Source: Costertonia aggregata
GTDB lineage: Bacteria > Bacteroidota > Bacteroidia > Flavobacteriales > Flavobacteriaceae
DNA length: 64,000 nucleotides
Direction: 5' to 3'
NCBI RefSeq assembly: GCF_013402795.1
Contig: NZ_CP058595.1
Coordinates: 1,461,501-1,525,500 of the forward strand
Shown here: positions 26,500 to 35,453 of the stretch, one piece after another
Layout of the letters: each line of letters opens with the position of its first letter
Numbering within the stretch: the first letter of the stretch is position 1
Position numbers and translations under genes: made by a program
Notes under the pieces: model-generated
Seen by the model: the letters and a program-made list of their open reading frames with translations, nothing else
Database searches by the model: none
Told to the model about the DNA's origin: nothing

Positions 26500-28005
26500 T
26501 TAAAATTCACGGTTGTTGGAAAATGCGATGTCGTTCCACCGTAGTTCTTGTTTAAAGCGGTACAAATCGGTTTTTTCATCGATTAATAAAAATTCGATAT
26601 CCATGATATCGGCTAAATCTTCTAACTGCGTTGCGGAAATATTTTGACTGTAACAGGTATGGTGTGCCCCTCCTCCTAAAATCCAGGCTGAAGCTGCCGT
26701 CTGTAAATCAGGCTTTGGTTTCCATAAAACCCTTGCTACGGGAAGGTTTGGCATATCTTCTGTAATTTCCAATGCCTCCACTTTGTTCACCAATAGTCTA
26801 AAGCGATTTCCCATGTCTACTATAGAGGCATTCAAAGCGGCACCGGAACCTCCATTGAAAATCAAGCGTGCGGGATCTTCCTTACCTCCAATTCCCAGGG
26901 CATGTACTTCGCAACGTACATCTCCTTTTGCGATAGACGGACAGATTTCCAACATATGGGAACCCATTACCGCCATATTGGATGGATCAAAATGATAGGT
27001 GTAATCTTCCATGAAGCTAGTGCCCCCTTCCAACCCGGAACCCATGACCTTCATGGTTCGCACCAAAGCTGCCGTTTTCCAGTCTCCTTCTCCCCCAAAG
27101 CCATAACCCGCAGCCATCAGTCGCTGTGTCGCGATTCCCGGTAGTTGTTTTATACCATGTAAATCTTCGAAAGTATCGGTGAAAGCGGTGTAGTCTCCAT
27201 TTTCCAAAAAGGCGCGTATCCCTATTTCAATTTGGGCCGCATCATATAGCGATTGTTGTTTTGACCCACCTTGCTTAAGGTTCTCGGGCAGGGAATACAA
27301 ATCTTGATATTCTTGCAGCAGCATTCTAACTTCTTTATCGGTAACCTGGTTGATAAACTTTTTGAGGTCTCCAATGCCAAAGCCATCTACCTGATAGCCA
27401 AATTTGATTTGCGCAGAAACCTTGTTGCCATCGGTTACGGCTACCTGCCGCATATTGTCGCCAAAACGGGCAACTTTCATATGCCTTGAATTAGAAACAG
27501 CAACTGCCACCCGACACCAAGCATCAATTTGTTCAATAACAGCCTCGTTTTCCCAATGCCCTACGATTACCTTGCGCTTAAGACGCATCCTCGACGCAAT
27601 AAACCCGAACTCACGACCGCCATGGGCGGACTGATTTAGGTTCATAAAATCCATATCTATTGACTGCCACGGGATATCCCTGTTGAACTGGGTGTGAAGG
27701 TGTAAAAAAGGCTTTTGCAAGGTTTGGAGTCCGGCAATCCACATCTTGGCCGGAGAAAATGTATGCATCCAAGTTATTAATCCTATACAGGAATCAGTAT
27801 TATTAGCTTCTTTACAGATTTGAAGGATTTCATCAAGTGTCTTCACAGTCGGTTTATAAACTATCGTAACGGAAATTCTTTTATCCTTTCCATAGACCTC
27901 CACAATTTTTTGAGAATGGGCAGCGACCTGTTGCAAGGTTTCTTCGCCATATAGATGTTGGCTTCCCGTTACCAACCAAACTTCATATTTTTTTAAATCT
28001 ATCAT
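26500..28005 (-). CDS. araA: L-arabinose isomerase
   Basis: Protein of 501 aa, the normal length. It converts L-arabinose to L-ribulose in the cytoplasm with a divalent metal. Family landmarks are [17 protein letters not shown] at the N-terminus, [36 protein letters not shown], the metal-ligand region [15 protein letters not shown], and [11 protein letters not shown] near the C-terminus. It starts 15 nt after the symporter gene and belongs to the araBD-symporter-araA-GH2 operon, so it is expected to be repressed by AraR in the absence of arabinose. Confidence 0.98.
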   Translation of the reverse strand: MIDLKKYEVWLVTGSQHLYGEETLQQVAAHSQKIVEVYGKDKRISVTIVYKPTVKTLDEILQICKEANNTDSCIGLITWMHTFSPAKMWIAGLQTLQKPFLHLHTQFNRDIPWQSIDMDFMNLNQSAHGGREFGFIASRMRLKRKVIVGHWENEAVIEQIDAWCRVAVAVSNSRHMKVARFGDNMRQVAVTDGNKVSAQIKFGYQVDGFGIGDLKKFINQVTDKEVRMLLQEYQDLYSLPENLKQGGSKQQSLYDAAQIEIGIRAFLENGDYTAFTDTFEDLHGIKQLPGIATQRLMAAGYGFGGEGDWKTAALVRTMKVMGSGLEGGTSFMEDYTYHFDPSNMAVMGSHMLEICPSIAKGDVRCEVHALGIGGKEDPARLIFNGGSGAALNASIVDMGNRFRLLVNKVEALEITEDMPNLPVARVLWKPKPDLQTAASAWILGGGAHHTCYSQNISATQLEDLADIMDIEFLLIDEKTDLYRFKQELRWNDIAFSNNREF

Positions 28006-28020
28006 GCGTTTGCTTAACTG

Positions 28021-29670
28021 TTATGAAAAATAAATATAGATGCCCGCCACTGCGATGCAGACCATAACCCCGATTGGTTTCATGTATCTCCATGGTGAAA
28101 TGTCCACTTGTTCCGTATATTCTAAATGGTATGGTGCTTCCCTAGGTTTGAGCTGTCCAATGATTAGGAGTATGCCAACGATTAGCACGAAAATGATTCC
28201 CATAACATGCAGGAAGTGCGGGAAAGCTTCTGCTCTGATATCGTTGAGGGCAATTGCATCGAAAATACCATTGGCCTTTGCATTTTCGATGGCAGACGCT
28301 TCCATCATTGGTCCAATAATGTATAGGGCCACCAAATAGGTCACAACACCAAAGACAATGGAGATATTGGCCGCGATACCGGGTACACGTTTCGTTAGAT
28401 AGCCGATTAAAACAATCGCCAAAATTGGAACGCTGTAAGAACCATTGAGTTCTTGCAAATAGTTGAAAATGCCACCCTCGACACCGTACAATAATGGTGC
28501 GATAATCATGGATAGAATAGCCAAAGCGGCCCCGAACAGTTTTCCGGCCTTCACTACTTTTCTTTCGGATGCGCCAGTATTGATGAACTGTTTATAGAAA
28601 TCGAGCCCGAACAGAGTAACCGAACTATTCAAAGCACTATTGAATGAACTGAGTATGGCACCGAACAAGACCGCAGCAAAAAAACCGATCAAGGATACCG
28701 GTAGAATTTTTTTTACCAGCATCGGATAGGCCTGATCCGCATTCGGAATATCCCCGTTAAAAACCTGAAATGCTATAATGCCCGGCAGTACCACTATGAA
28801 GGGGCCTAATAATTTCACACATGCTGCAAGACAAAGTCCTTTTTGTCCTTCCTTCAAGTTTTTCGCCCCCAAGGCCCTTTGTATTATTGCTTGGTTCGTT
28901 CCCCAGTAATAAAAATTGACGATTAAAATGCCTGTAAACAATGTCCAAAATGGAACGGATGAGTTGGCAGCCCCTAGCGCATCGAATTTTTCCGGAAGGT
29001 TGGTCGTAAGTACGTCCATACCATCGAACACATTGCCGTCTCCGACATATAGTAATCCGAAAATGGGAATCATGGAACCTCCAACGATCAGGCCGATTGC
29101 ATTAATCGAATCTGATATGGCAACTGCTTTTAACCCACCGAATATCGCGTAAATACTCCCGATGATTCCAATGCCCCAAACAGTGAACCATAAAGCGGCC
29201 TCTTCGCTTAAATTCATCGCCGCTGGCAAATCGAACATCGTATTGATCGCCAATGCACCGGAATACAATACCGTAGGTAACATTGAAATGGCATACCCGA
29301 ACAAAAACAAAAGTGAAACAATGGTTTTGGTTGTTTTCCCGTAACGGTCTTCCAAGAATTGGGGAATGGTCGCAATACCACCTTTAAGATATTTCGGCAG
29401 CAACACAAAAGCGGTAAATACCATTGCCAAGGCCGCTACAACCTCATACGCCATGATTAAAACACCTTCGCTGAATGCCACGCCGTTCATCCCAACAATC
29501 TGTTCAGTAGAGAGATTGGTCAATAGCAAAGACCCGGCAATAACGGGTCCCGTAAGGCTTCGTCCACCCAAGAAATAGCCGTCCGATGTATTCTCGTCGG
29601 TTTTGCGGGTGTAATAGTAAGCCGTAACGGCCACTAACAGGGTAAATGCAATAAACGTTATAATACCCAT
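28021..29670 (-). CDS. Sodium/solute symporter, SGLT type
   Basis: Protein of 549 aa with about 14 hydrophobic segments. SSS-family marks are YFLGGRSLTGPVIAGSLLLTNLSTEQIVGMNG in helices 1-2, GGLKAVAISDSINAIGL, and a helix with AILSSFNSALNSSVTLF that corresponds to the sodium site. It imports a sugar with sodium across the inner membrane. Its place between araD and araA indicates L-arabinose, though galactose released by the GH2 enzyme is possible. Spacing to its neighbours is 31 nt and 15 nt. Confidence 0.93.
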   Translation of the reverse strand: MGIITFIAFTLLVAVTAYYYTRKTDENTSDGYFLGGRSLTGPVIAGSLLLTNLSTEQIVGMNGVAFSEGVLIMAYEVVAALAMVFTAFVLLPKYLKGGIATIPQFLEDRYGKTTKTIVSLLFLFGYAISMLPTVLYSGALAINTMFDLPAAMNLSEEAALWFTVWGIGIIGSIYAIFGGLKAVAISDSINAIGLIVGGSMIPIFGLLYVGDGNVFDGMDVLTTNLPEKFDALGAANSSVPFWTLFTGILIVNFYYWGTNQAIIQRALGAKNLKEGQKGLCLAACVKLLGPFIVVLPGIIAFQVFNGDIPNADQAYPMLVKKILPVSLIGFFAAVLFGAILSSFNSALNSSVTLFGLDFYKQFINTGASERKVVKAGKLFGAALAILSMIIAPLLYGVEGGIFNYLQELNGSYSVPILAIVLIGYLTKRVPGIAANISIVFGVVTYLVALYIIGPMMEASAIENAKANGIFDAIALNDIRAEAFPHFLHVMGIIFVLIVGILLIIGQLKPREAPYHLEYTEQVDISPWRYMKPIGVMVCIAVAGIYIYFS

Positions 29671-29701
29671 GAAATTATTTTAGTCTCTTTACAATACGTA
29701 C

Positions 29702-30406
29702 TTAACAGCCTTGACCGTAATAGGATGAATCGCCATGCTTTCGTTCAAAGTGTTTCTTTATCAATGTTTCTTTTAGAGCAGGTGTCTTGGGATTAATCTG
29801 TAGTGTCAAAAAGGCCATTTTCGCCACTTCTTCGCAAACGGCGCTATTGTAAACCGCTTTTTCCACTGTATTTCCCCAAGTAAAAGGGGCATGGCTACCT
29901 ACGAGAATCATCTCATTCGTACGGTAATCCAAATTTTTCTCGGTAAGACAATCGATAATCTGATACCCTGTCATATGCTCATAATCACCAAGTATGTACT
30001 CGTCTTTCATAGGTGGAGCACAAGGAATTTTAGTTGTCAAGTGATCGGCATGCGTGGTGCCAAAAATCGGAATATCTTTTATCGCTTGGGCCCAGGCAGT
30101 ACCGTAGGTAGAATGTGTATGAACGACACCACCAATGTCCGTCCATTCCTTGTATAGTACCGCATGTGTTTTCGTATCGGAAGAAGGGCGTAATTTACCG
30201 TCTACCTGTTGACCCTCAAAATCACAGATGACCATGTCTTCTGGTCTTAGATCTTTATACGGGACACCGCTAGGCTTAATAGCAAAGACCCCTTTTCCCC
30301 GGTCAACAGCGCTTGCATTACCGAACGTGAACAGCACCAAACCCAATTGTGGTAATTTCATGTTCGCTTCGTAGGCCTCCATTCTAAGACTTTTATAGGT
30401 ATCCAT
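29702..30406 (-). CDS. araD: L-ribulose-5-phosphate 4-epimerase
   Basis: Protein of 234 aa, class II aldolase/epimerase fold. It converts L-ribulose-5-phosphate to D-xylulose-5-phosphate, the entry to the pentose phosphate pathway. Zinc ligands are visible as HTHSTYG with GGVV before it and a later histidine in the SHAPFTWG region, and the N-terminal FTFGNASAVDR is typical. The ATG at 30404-30406 overlaps the araB stop, so translation is coupled. No residues are missing compared with the family. Confidence 0.97.
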   Translation of the reverse strand: MDTYKSLRMEAYEANMKLPQLGLVLFTFGNASAVDRGKGVFAIKPSGVPYKDLRPEDMVICDFEGQQVDGKLRPSSDTKTHAVLYKEWTDIGGVVHTHSTYGTAWAQAIKDIPIFGTTHADHLTTKIPCAPPMKDEYILGDYEHMTGYQIIDCLTEKNLDYRTNEMILVGSHAPFTWGNTVEKAVYNSAVCEEVAKMAFLTLQINPKTPALKETLIKKHFERKHGDSSYYGQGC

Positions 30407-32094
30407 TAGTGGTAATTGTTTTTCATGATGTGCTTTTCCATGGTGGTGGCCAATTCCTCATATTTTGAATATATATGAGCATAAAGTGAAACATTCTTAT
30501 CATTGGGATGATAGCTGGTATCAAAAGTGCTCCCCATGACTTGCATAGCTTCTGGAGCCGATTTATATAACCCTGCCGCAGTCGCCCCAAAAATGGATGC
30601 TCCCAATGCGCAGGCTTGTTCAGAAGCCGCAACTTTAATCGGCCTGTTCAATACATCGGCCATCATTTGCATGATAAAAGGGGATTTTTTCGCAACGCCC
30701 CCCATGGCTATAATCCCTTTAATAGAGATATTTTCGTTTTCAAACCGGTCGACAATTTTTTTCGCACCAAAGCAGGAAGCTTCGACAAGTGCCCTAAACA
30801 TTTTCGGAGAGGTAGTGCCTAAATTTATACCAGCGATAACACCTTTTAGGTTTTGATTGGCATCAGGGGTTCTTCTGCCGTTCATCCAATCCAATGCCAA
30901 TTCGCCAGATGCGCCTATGGGTTCTTTTGATGCTGCCTCACTAAGTTCCGGGATAATTTTGCCTAAGGCTTCCGCAATCAGCATATCCTTAGTTTTGGTA
31001 TCAATAAGGCACGATTGCCCTATGAGTTCATAAATGGGCCAAGAAAGTATGCGCTCAAACCAGGCATAAATATCCCCAAAAGCGGATTGTCCAGCCTCGA
31101 GACCTAACATATTGGGAAGAACGGAACCATTGACTTGGCCACAGATACCTTCAACAAGATTTTCCTCTTTCTCCAACGGAGCTACCAAAATATCACAGGT
31201 TGAGGTCCCCATGATCTTCGTCAAAAAAAAAGGTTCGGCATTGGCCCCTACAGCACCCATATGAGCGTCGAAAGCACCAACGGAAACCACGACATCCTTG
31301 GAGAGACCCAAGCGACCTGCCCATTCTTCAGATAAAGTCCCCGCAGATACATCAGAAGTATAGGTTTCGTTGAACATCCGATTTCTTACCCCATCAAGAA
31401 TGGGATCCAATGTTTTGAAGAACTCATTGGACGGCAGCCCATCGAACGACTCGTGCCATAGCGCCTTATGACCTGCGGCACATCTGCTTCGTTTCATTTC
31501 GGCAATATCATTACCACCCGTAAGTAAGAAAGGGATCCAATCGCAATGCTCGATCCAAGAGTAGGCAGCTTCGCGAACCTTATTATCATTTCGGGAAATG
31601 TGTAAAATTTTTGACCAAAACCACTCGGAAGAATAGATGCCTCCTGAGTATTTGGAATAATCTATAGCCCAGGTATCACAAAGACGATTTATTTCATCGG
31701 CTTCCGCAATTGCCGTGTGATCTTTCCAAAGCACGAACATGGCATTCGGATTCTCCTTAAATTCTGGAAGTAAACTTAATGGAGTACCCGATTGATTTAC
31801 GGCAATTGGTGTAGAACCTGTTGTATCAACTCCGATACCGACAATCTTGTCAACTACATTTTGCGGTACTTTTCCTATAACTTCTAAAATAGTGTTTTCA
31901 AGACCTTCTATATAGTCCAGTGGATGTTGCCGAAACTGATTTGCGGAAGGGTCACAGTAAAAACCCCCTGCCCACCTGGTATAATAGTGTACAGCAGAAT
32001 CTACCTCTTTACCGGTATCAGCATCTACGAGCAGCGATCGCACAGAGTCGGACCCGAAGTCAATACCGATTACATATCGATTATTTTCACTCAT
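30406..32094 (-). CDS. araB: L-ribulokinase
   Basis: Protein of 562 aa of the FGGY kinase family. It phosphorylates L-ribulose with ATP. It shows the N-terminal IGIDFGSDSVRSLLVD phosphate loop, GIGVDTTGSTPI, the GAFDAHMGAVGA segment and the C-terminal GGVAKKSPFIMQMMADVLNRPI with the ATP-site signature. It is the first gene of the long minus-strand operon; the 261 nt before it hold two AraR-like palindromes shared with divergent araR. Its length matches bacterial AraB. Confidence 0.97.
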   Translation of the reverse strand: MSENNRYVIGIDFGSDSVRSLLVDADTGKEVDSAVHYYTRWAGGFYCDPSANQFRQHPLDYIEGLENTILEVIGKVPQNVVDKIVGIGVDTTGSTPIAVNQSGTPLSLLPEFKENPNAMFVLWKDHTAIAEADEINRLCDTWAIDYSKYSGGIYSSEWFWSKILHISRNDNKVREAAYSWIEHCDWIPFLLTGGNDIAEMKRSRCAAGHKALWHESFDGLPSNEFFKTLDPILDGVRNRMFNETYTSDVSAGTLSEEWAGRLGLSKDVVVSVGAFDAHMGAVGANAEPFFLTKIMGTSTCDILVAPLEKEENLVEGICGQVNGSVLPNMLGLEAGQSAFGDIYAWFERILSWPIYELIGQSCLIDTKTKDMLIAEALGKIIPELSEAASKEPIGASGELALDWMNGRRTPDANQNLKGVIAGINLGTTSPKMFRALVEASCFGAKKIVDRFENENISIKGIIAMGGVAKKSPFIMQMMADVLNRPIKVAASEQACALGASIFGATAAGLYKSAPEAMQVMGSTFDTSYHPNDKNVSLYAHIYSKYEELATTMEKHIMKNNYH

Positions 32095-32177
32095 TGATAA
32101 CCAGATTTTAGATATATTAAAACCAACATTTGGTTTCTATAAGGGCAACTGTAATAATCATTTCTATCTTGAAAATT

Positions 32178-32200
32178 ACAAGTGTAAAAATTACACTTGT
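32178..32200. promoter_or_regulatory. AraR operator, proximal to araB
   Basis: A perfect palindrome with 10-nt arms ACAAGTGTAA and TTACACTTGT around AAA, 84 nt upstream of the araB ATG. Its AGTGTAA...TTACACT core recurs in the second site at 32248 and in the transketolase palindrome at 14741. Bacteroidota AraR proteins are known to bind such palindromes and leave DNA on binding arabinose. Confidence 0.75.
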
Positions 32201-32247
32201 TCAAATAAAGTGAAATTTGTTAGTATTAACAACTAATTTTAAATAAT

Positions 32248-32266
32248 ACGTGTAATTTTAACACTT
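32248..32266. promoter_or_regulatory. AraR operator, proximal to araR
   Basis: An imperfect palindrome ACGTGTAATTTTAACACTT, 90 nt before the araR ATG and 48 nt from the first operator. It matches the GTGTAA-TTAACAC core with the spacing altered by about one base. It probably gives autoregulation or looping together with the proximal araB site. Confidence 0.55.
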
Positions 32267-32308
32267 AAATGTATAAATGATAAATTAGTCCCCATTAATA
32301 CTTGAAAA

Positions 32309-32339
32309 TTGCATAAGGGTATTTGGATTGATAAATTTG
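32309..32339 (+). promoter_or_regulatory. Probable housekeeping promoter of araR
   Basis: TAAATTTG at 32332-32339 matches the Bacteroidota -7 element TAnnTTTG exactly, and TTG at 32309-32311 lies 20 nt upstream as a -33 element. The ATG follows 16 nt after the -7 box. The identification rests on consensus only. Confidence 0.4.
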
Positions 32340-32355
32340 ACTTTAATATTTATTT

Positions 32356-33048
32356 ATGGAACTAAACGATTACAGTAAAGAGGACAAAGTACTACTGGCG
32401 TTGGACTGTATCATTTTTGGATTTGACAATGAGGGACTGAAGGTATTGCTAATAAAAAGAAATTTTGAGCCGGAAAAAGGAAGATGGTCTTTAATCGGTG
32501 GTTTCCTTAAAAAGGAAGAAATTTTAGATCAAGCTGCAATTCGTATACTTAATCGTCTGACGGGTCTTGACGATATCTTCATGGAACAGTTATATACTTT
32601 CAGCAAAGTAGATCGCGATCCCGTGGAAAGGACACTGTCTGTAGCCTATTATGCTTTAATCGATATTGCCGCACATGATAAAAAACTAATTCAGGAAAAT
32701 TCCGCAAAATGGTTTTTATTGGAAGATGTGCCAAAACTTATCTTCGATCATGATAAAATGCTGGAAAGGGCGATAGCACGATTGAGAAGAAGAGCTCGAA
32801 CAAAGCCAATTGGTTTTGAGCTTTTACCTGATACCTTTACCATGCCCCAACTTCAAAAATTATACGAATCCATTTTGGATAAAAAATTGGATAAACGGAA
32901 TTTCATATCCAAAGTAAATGGTTTGGATATTCTAGTTAGGCTAGATGAAAAGGATATGACGGTCTCTAAAAAAGGTGCTTTTCTTTATAGATTTGATAAG
33001 GAAATGTATGACCAAAAGGTAGTTGATGGGTTTAATTTTAAAATTTAA
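32356..33048 (+). CDS. araR: AraR, NUDIX-type transcriptional repressor of arabinose genes
   Basis: Protein of 230 aa. The N-terminal 150 residues form a NUDIX-like domain (LALDCIIFGFDNEGLKVLLIKR, GRWSLIGGFLKKEE, YTFSKVDRDPVERTLSVAYYALI). The catalytic NUDIX box is degenerate, as expected for a sugar-sensing rather than hydrolysing version. The C-terminal 80 residues form a winged helix (TMPQLQKLYESILDKKLDKRNF). This is the NrtR/AraR architecture of Bacteroidota. Divergence from araB with shared palindromes supports control of that operon. It is likely the only local regulator of the polysaccharide locus, since no hybrid two-component or ECF regulator is present beside susCD. Confidence 0.9.
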   Translation: MELNDYSKEDKVLLALDCIIFGFDNEGLKVLLIKRNFEPEKGRWSLIGGFLKKEEILDQAAIRILNRLTGLDDIFMEQLYTFSKVDRDPVERTLSVAYYALIDIAAHDKKLIQENSAKWFLLEDVPKLIFDHDKMLERAIARLRRRARTKPIGFELLPDTFTMPQLQKLYESILDKKLDKRNFISKVNGLDILVRLDEKDMTVSKKGAFLYRFDKEMYDQKVVDGFNFKI

Positions 33049-33606
33049 AATTAATTCATCGAAAGCTAGTCGCTCCAAATGCGATTTTAACGTTTTTATA
33101 TAAATAGGTTACTAGTCGACGTAATTTCATGGAATTCTCGTAAAATGGCACTTCTTATATTTTTATCTCTCGAAAAATTGATTGAAATTCTAGGCTTCTC
33201 TAAAATTAAGACAGCTTAAACCTTTCAGATTAAAACTATTATCTTCGAAGATGAGTTTCCCGCTACTTGACTTATCTCTTCCCTTGAGTCTTTTTAATCG
33301 GCCGTTTAATAAGATAGTTTCAAAAGGGAGAAAAGCCATTTCGTTAAAAGTCCCATTCGAGGTCTCTTTTAGTAGTTTCGTTAATTCATTTTTTATGGGA
33401 CCTCGGTTCCTAAACCTAATTATTGAGGCTAAAACACCCAATAGATGTGGTACTTTTTCAAAAAATATTCTGTAAAGTGCGAAGAAGTATTAAAATAGAC
33501 CAATATATAAAATAATACTAAGCTTAGTTTGAAACCTGTTTTGCTTGTAAACTACGTATAAATGAAAAAACTTCAAAAACGAAAACTCTTAAAGCCCTAT
33601 AAATAT

Positions 33607-33660
33607 TGGTGGAGAATACCAGTGTCGAACCGGTGACCTATTGCCTGCCAGATGTCTGAT
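33607..33660 (-). pseudogene. 3'-half tRNA remnant
   Basis: On the minus strand a T-arm (ACCGG-TTCGACA-CTGGT), an acceptor 3' strand ATTCTCC, discriminator A and an encoded CCA lie in the right order and distances. The preceding anticodon arm is distorted. No matching 5' acceptor strand (GGAGAAT) is found upstream, so a full tRNA cannot fold. Displaced tRNA 3' halves are typical of attachment sites left by integrative elements. The original isoacceptor cannot be named. Confidence 0.45.
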
Positions 33661-33724
33661 TGAACCTACCCTCAAATGATATCTTTCGCTATCAAACCAA
33701 ATATTGATAAAAACAACATGGTTT

Positions 33725-33746
33725 TATGTGCAAATTATGTGCAAAT
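33725..33746. repeat. Tandem 11-bp direct repeat
   Basis: TATGTGCAAAT occurs twice in immediate succession, between the tRNA remnant and the tRNA-Asn terminator. Short direct repeats of this kind can be recombinase arm sites, but two copies are too few to decide. Confidence 0.4.
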
Positions 33747-33750
33747 TATA

Positions 33751-33783
33751 AAGGCTTCAGGAGTGAGAACTCTCTGAAGCCTT
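33751..33783 (-). terminator. Hairpin terminator downstream of tRNA-Asn
   Basis: A perfect 10-bp stem (AAGGCTTCAG/CTGAAGCCTT) with a 13-nt loop begins 8 nt after the CCA of tRNA-Asn. On the transcribed strand it is followed by TATAATTTG. Position and stem fit an intrinsic terminator or a 3' processing hairpin. Confidence 0.65.
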
Positions 33784-33791
33784 GCTAGTAT

Positions 33792-33868
33792 TGGCTCCCC
33801 CTCTTGGGCTCGAACCAAGGACCCTCTGATTAACAGTCAGATGCTCTAACCAACTGAGCTAAGGAGGA
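33792..33868 (-). tRNA. tRNA-Asn (GTT)
   Basis: The minus strand reads TCCTCCT (acceptor), the D-arm TTAGCTCAGTTGGTTAGAGC, an anticodon arm CTGAC-TGTTAAT-CAG with anticodon GTT, and a T-arm CTTGG-TTCGAGC-CCAAG. The acceptor AGGGGGA, discriminator G and an encoded CCA (33792-33794) follow. The cloverleaf is complete. It is directly followed by a hairpin terminator. Confidence 0.96.
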
Positions 33869-33949
33869 ATGTACGTCACTTTAATTGCTTAAAGCGGGTG
33901 CAAATATAATCGTTTTTTAAAATACCGCAAACAAAAAATAACGGTTTTT

Positions 33950-35293
33950 CTATTTAAAAATGGCTTTGTAGATATCGTTCCCATTGGCAAACAATATCAA
34001 GGCCAACAGTAGAAAAAAGCCTACCATTTGGGCGTATTCCAAAAACTTGTCGCTCGGCTTTCTGCCAGATACCATTTCGTACAATAAAAACATCACATGG
34101 CCGCCATCCAAAGCGGGAATAGGCAGTAGGTTCAGCACGGCCAACATTATGGATAAAAATGCCGTTATTCTCCAAAACACTTCCCAACTCCAAGTTTCGG
34201 GAAATATATCAAAAATAGCCTTAAAGCCTCCCACACCCTTATAGGCTCCAGTACTTGGCGTAAATATTTTCTTAAGTTGGGCGCCGTACCCCGTTATTTG
34301 ATCAATGAACTTGGTAGCACCTACCCCAAAACTTTCCAAAAAGCCATATTTTCTTTGATAAATACTATAATAGCCCAATTCTTGTGCTTTTAAAGGGTTT
34401 AGGTTTCTTATGATACCTAATTTCCCGTCACCATCAATTTGTACGGGCACATCTACTTTTTTGCCTTCTCTCAAAACTGTGACAACTACTTTTTTGTCTT
34501 TATTGTCCTCGAAAAAGCTCTCATATTCATCGGCGAACAACATTTCATTGCCGTCTATGGCCACGAACAGATCATTTTCCCGTATATCGGCCTTTGAGTT
34601 ATGCATGGTATCAATTACAGACGTAGCCAAAAAAGGAAAGCGAGGAGTGAGCAAACCTCTTTCGTTATTATCGCTTAGTTTGCCCAAAAAATCTTGGGGC
34701 AAAGTTATTGTCATTGTCTCACCATCTCTTTTTAGGGTCACCTTTTCAGCAGTAATAAGGCTCATACGCAAATCCGAATACCCTTCATACGTTTTACCAT
34801 CTACAGATATGATATCATCGCCTGTTTGCAAGCCGGCATCATTGAGCACCTTGTTGGATATCTCATAACCGCCCTTTAAACCTTTGGTAGAAATATCGGT
34901 GTCACCATAAAAAAACGATGTAAAAACATAGATGAAAAAGGCTACCAAAAAATTTACCGTAACCCCGCCCAGCATGATAATAAGCCTTTGCCATGCCGGT
35001 TTGCTTCGAAATTCCCAAGGTTTGGGTTCCTCTTTCATGGCGTCGGTGTCCATGCTTTCATCGATCATACCGGAAATTTTCACATAACCGCCCAAAGGCA
35101 ACCAACCTATACCATATTCCGTACCGCCGATTTTCTTTTTGAAAAGAGCGAATTTCACATCAAAGAACAGATAAAATTTCTCTACCCGGGTCTTGAACCA
35201 TTTGGCGGGCAAAAAATGGCCCATTTCGTGAAGAATAATCAATAAGGAAAGACTCAATAAAAACTGCAGTGCCTGTATTAAGGTGGGACTCAT
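33950..35293 (-). CDS. rseP: RIP metalloprotease RseP (site-2 protease)
   Basis: Integral membrane protein of 447 aa that cleaves transmembrane anti-sigma factors and leftover signal peptides within the membrane. The zinc motif HEMGH is at 22-26 in the first helix, with the second motif NLLPIPALDGGH in a C-terminal helix. Between them lies a periplasmic part with two PDZ-like regions (GGYEISNKVLNDAGLQTGDDIISVDGKTY; ENDLFVAIDGNEM). It is transcribed alone, convergent with tRNA-Asn sequences. It could serve the membrane anti-sigma factor in the signalling cluster, though that link is only inferred. Confidence 0.96.
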   Translation of the reverse strand: MSPTLIQALQFLLSLSLLIILHEMGHFLPAKWFKTRVEKFYLFFDVKFALFKKKIGGTEYGIGWLPLGGYVKISGMIDESMDTDAMKEEPKPWEFRSKPAWQRLIIMLGGVTVNFLVAFFIYVFTSFFYGDTDISTKGLKGGYEISNKVLNDAGLQTGDDIISVDGKTYEGYSDLRMSLITAEKVTLKRDGETMTITLPQDFLGKLSDNNERGLLTPRFPFLATSVIDTMHNSKADIRENDLFVAIDGNEMLFADEYESFFEDNKDKKVVVTVLREGKKVDVPVQIDGDGKLGIIRNLNPLKAQELGYYSIYQRKYGFLESFGVGATKFIDQITGYGAQLKKIFTPSTGAYKGVGGFKAIFDIFPETWSWEVFWRITAFLSIMLAVLNLLPIPALDGGHVMFLLYEMVSGRKPSDKFLEYAQMVGFFLLLALILFANGNDIYKAIFK

Positions 35294-35453
35294 GTATTTT
35301 TTTCAAATATTAAAACGCACAAAAGTACACTTTTACGGTCGCTTAAAAAAAGAAAGTATTTATGTCATGTGCATTTTAAGAAACTTTTAGCAGCAGGGCT
35401 TCGGCAAACCTTTGACTACTATTTGACCCTGCCTTATCTTTGTAAAAAAATCA

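Larger units (their letters stand above)
33049..33750. other. Gene-poor region between araR and tRNA-Asn, possible element scar
   Basis: About 700 nt without a supportable gene. Short open frames exist on both strands (minus 33190-33441 and plus 33251-33475), but they overlap and resemble no family I know. The region holds a tRNA 3'-half remnant (33607-33660) and a tandem 11-mer (33725-33746). AT content and lack of genes suggest a degraded remnant of an integrated element. Confidence 0.4.

Noticed and set aside
33190-33475. Overlapping small frames on both strands in the tRNA remnant region
   Set aside because: Neither resembles a known family, they exclude each other and no start context or promoter supports them.
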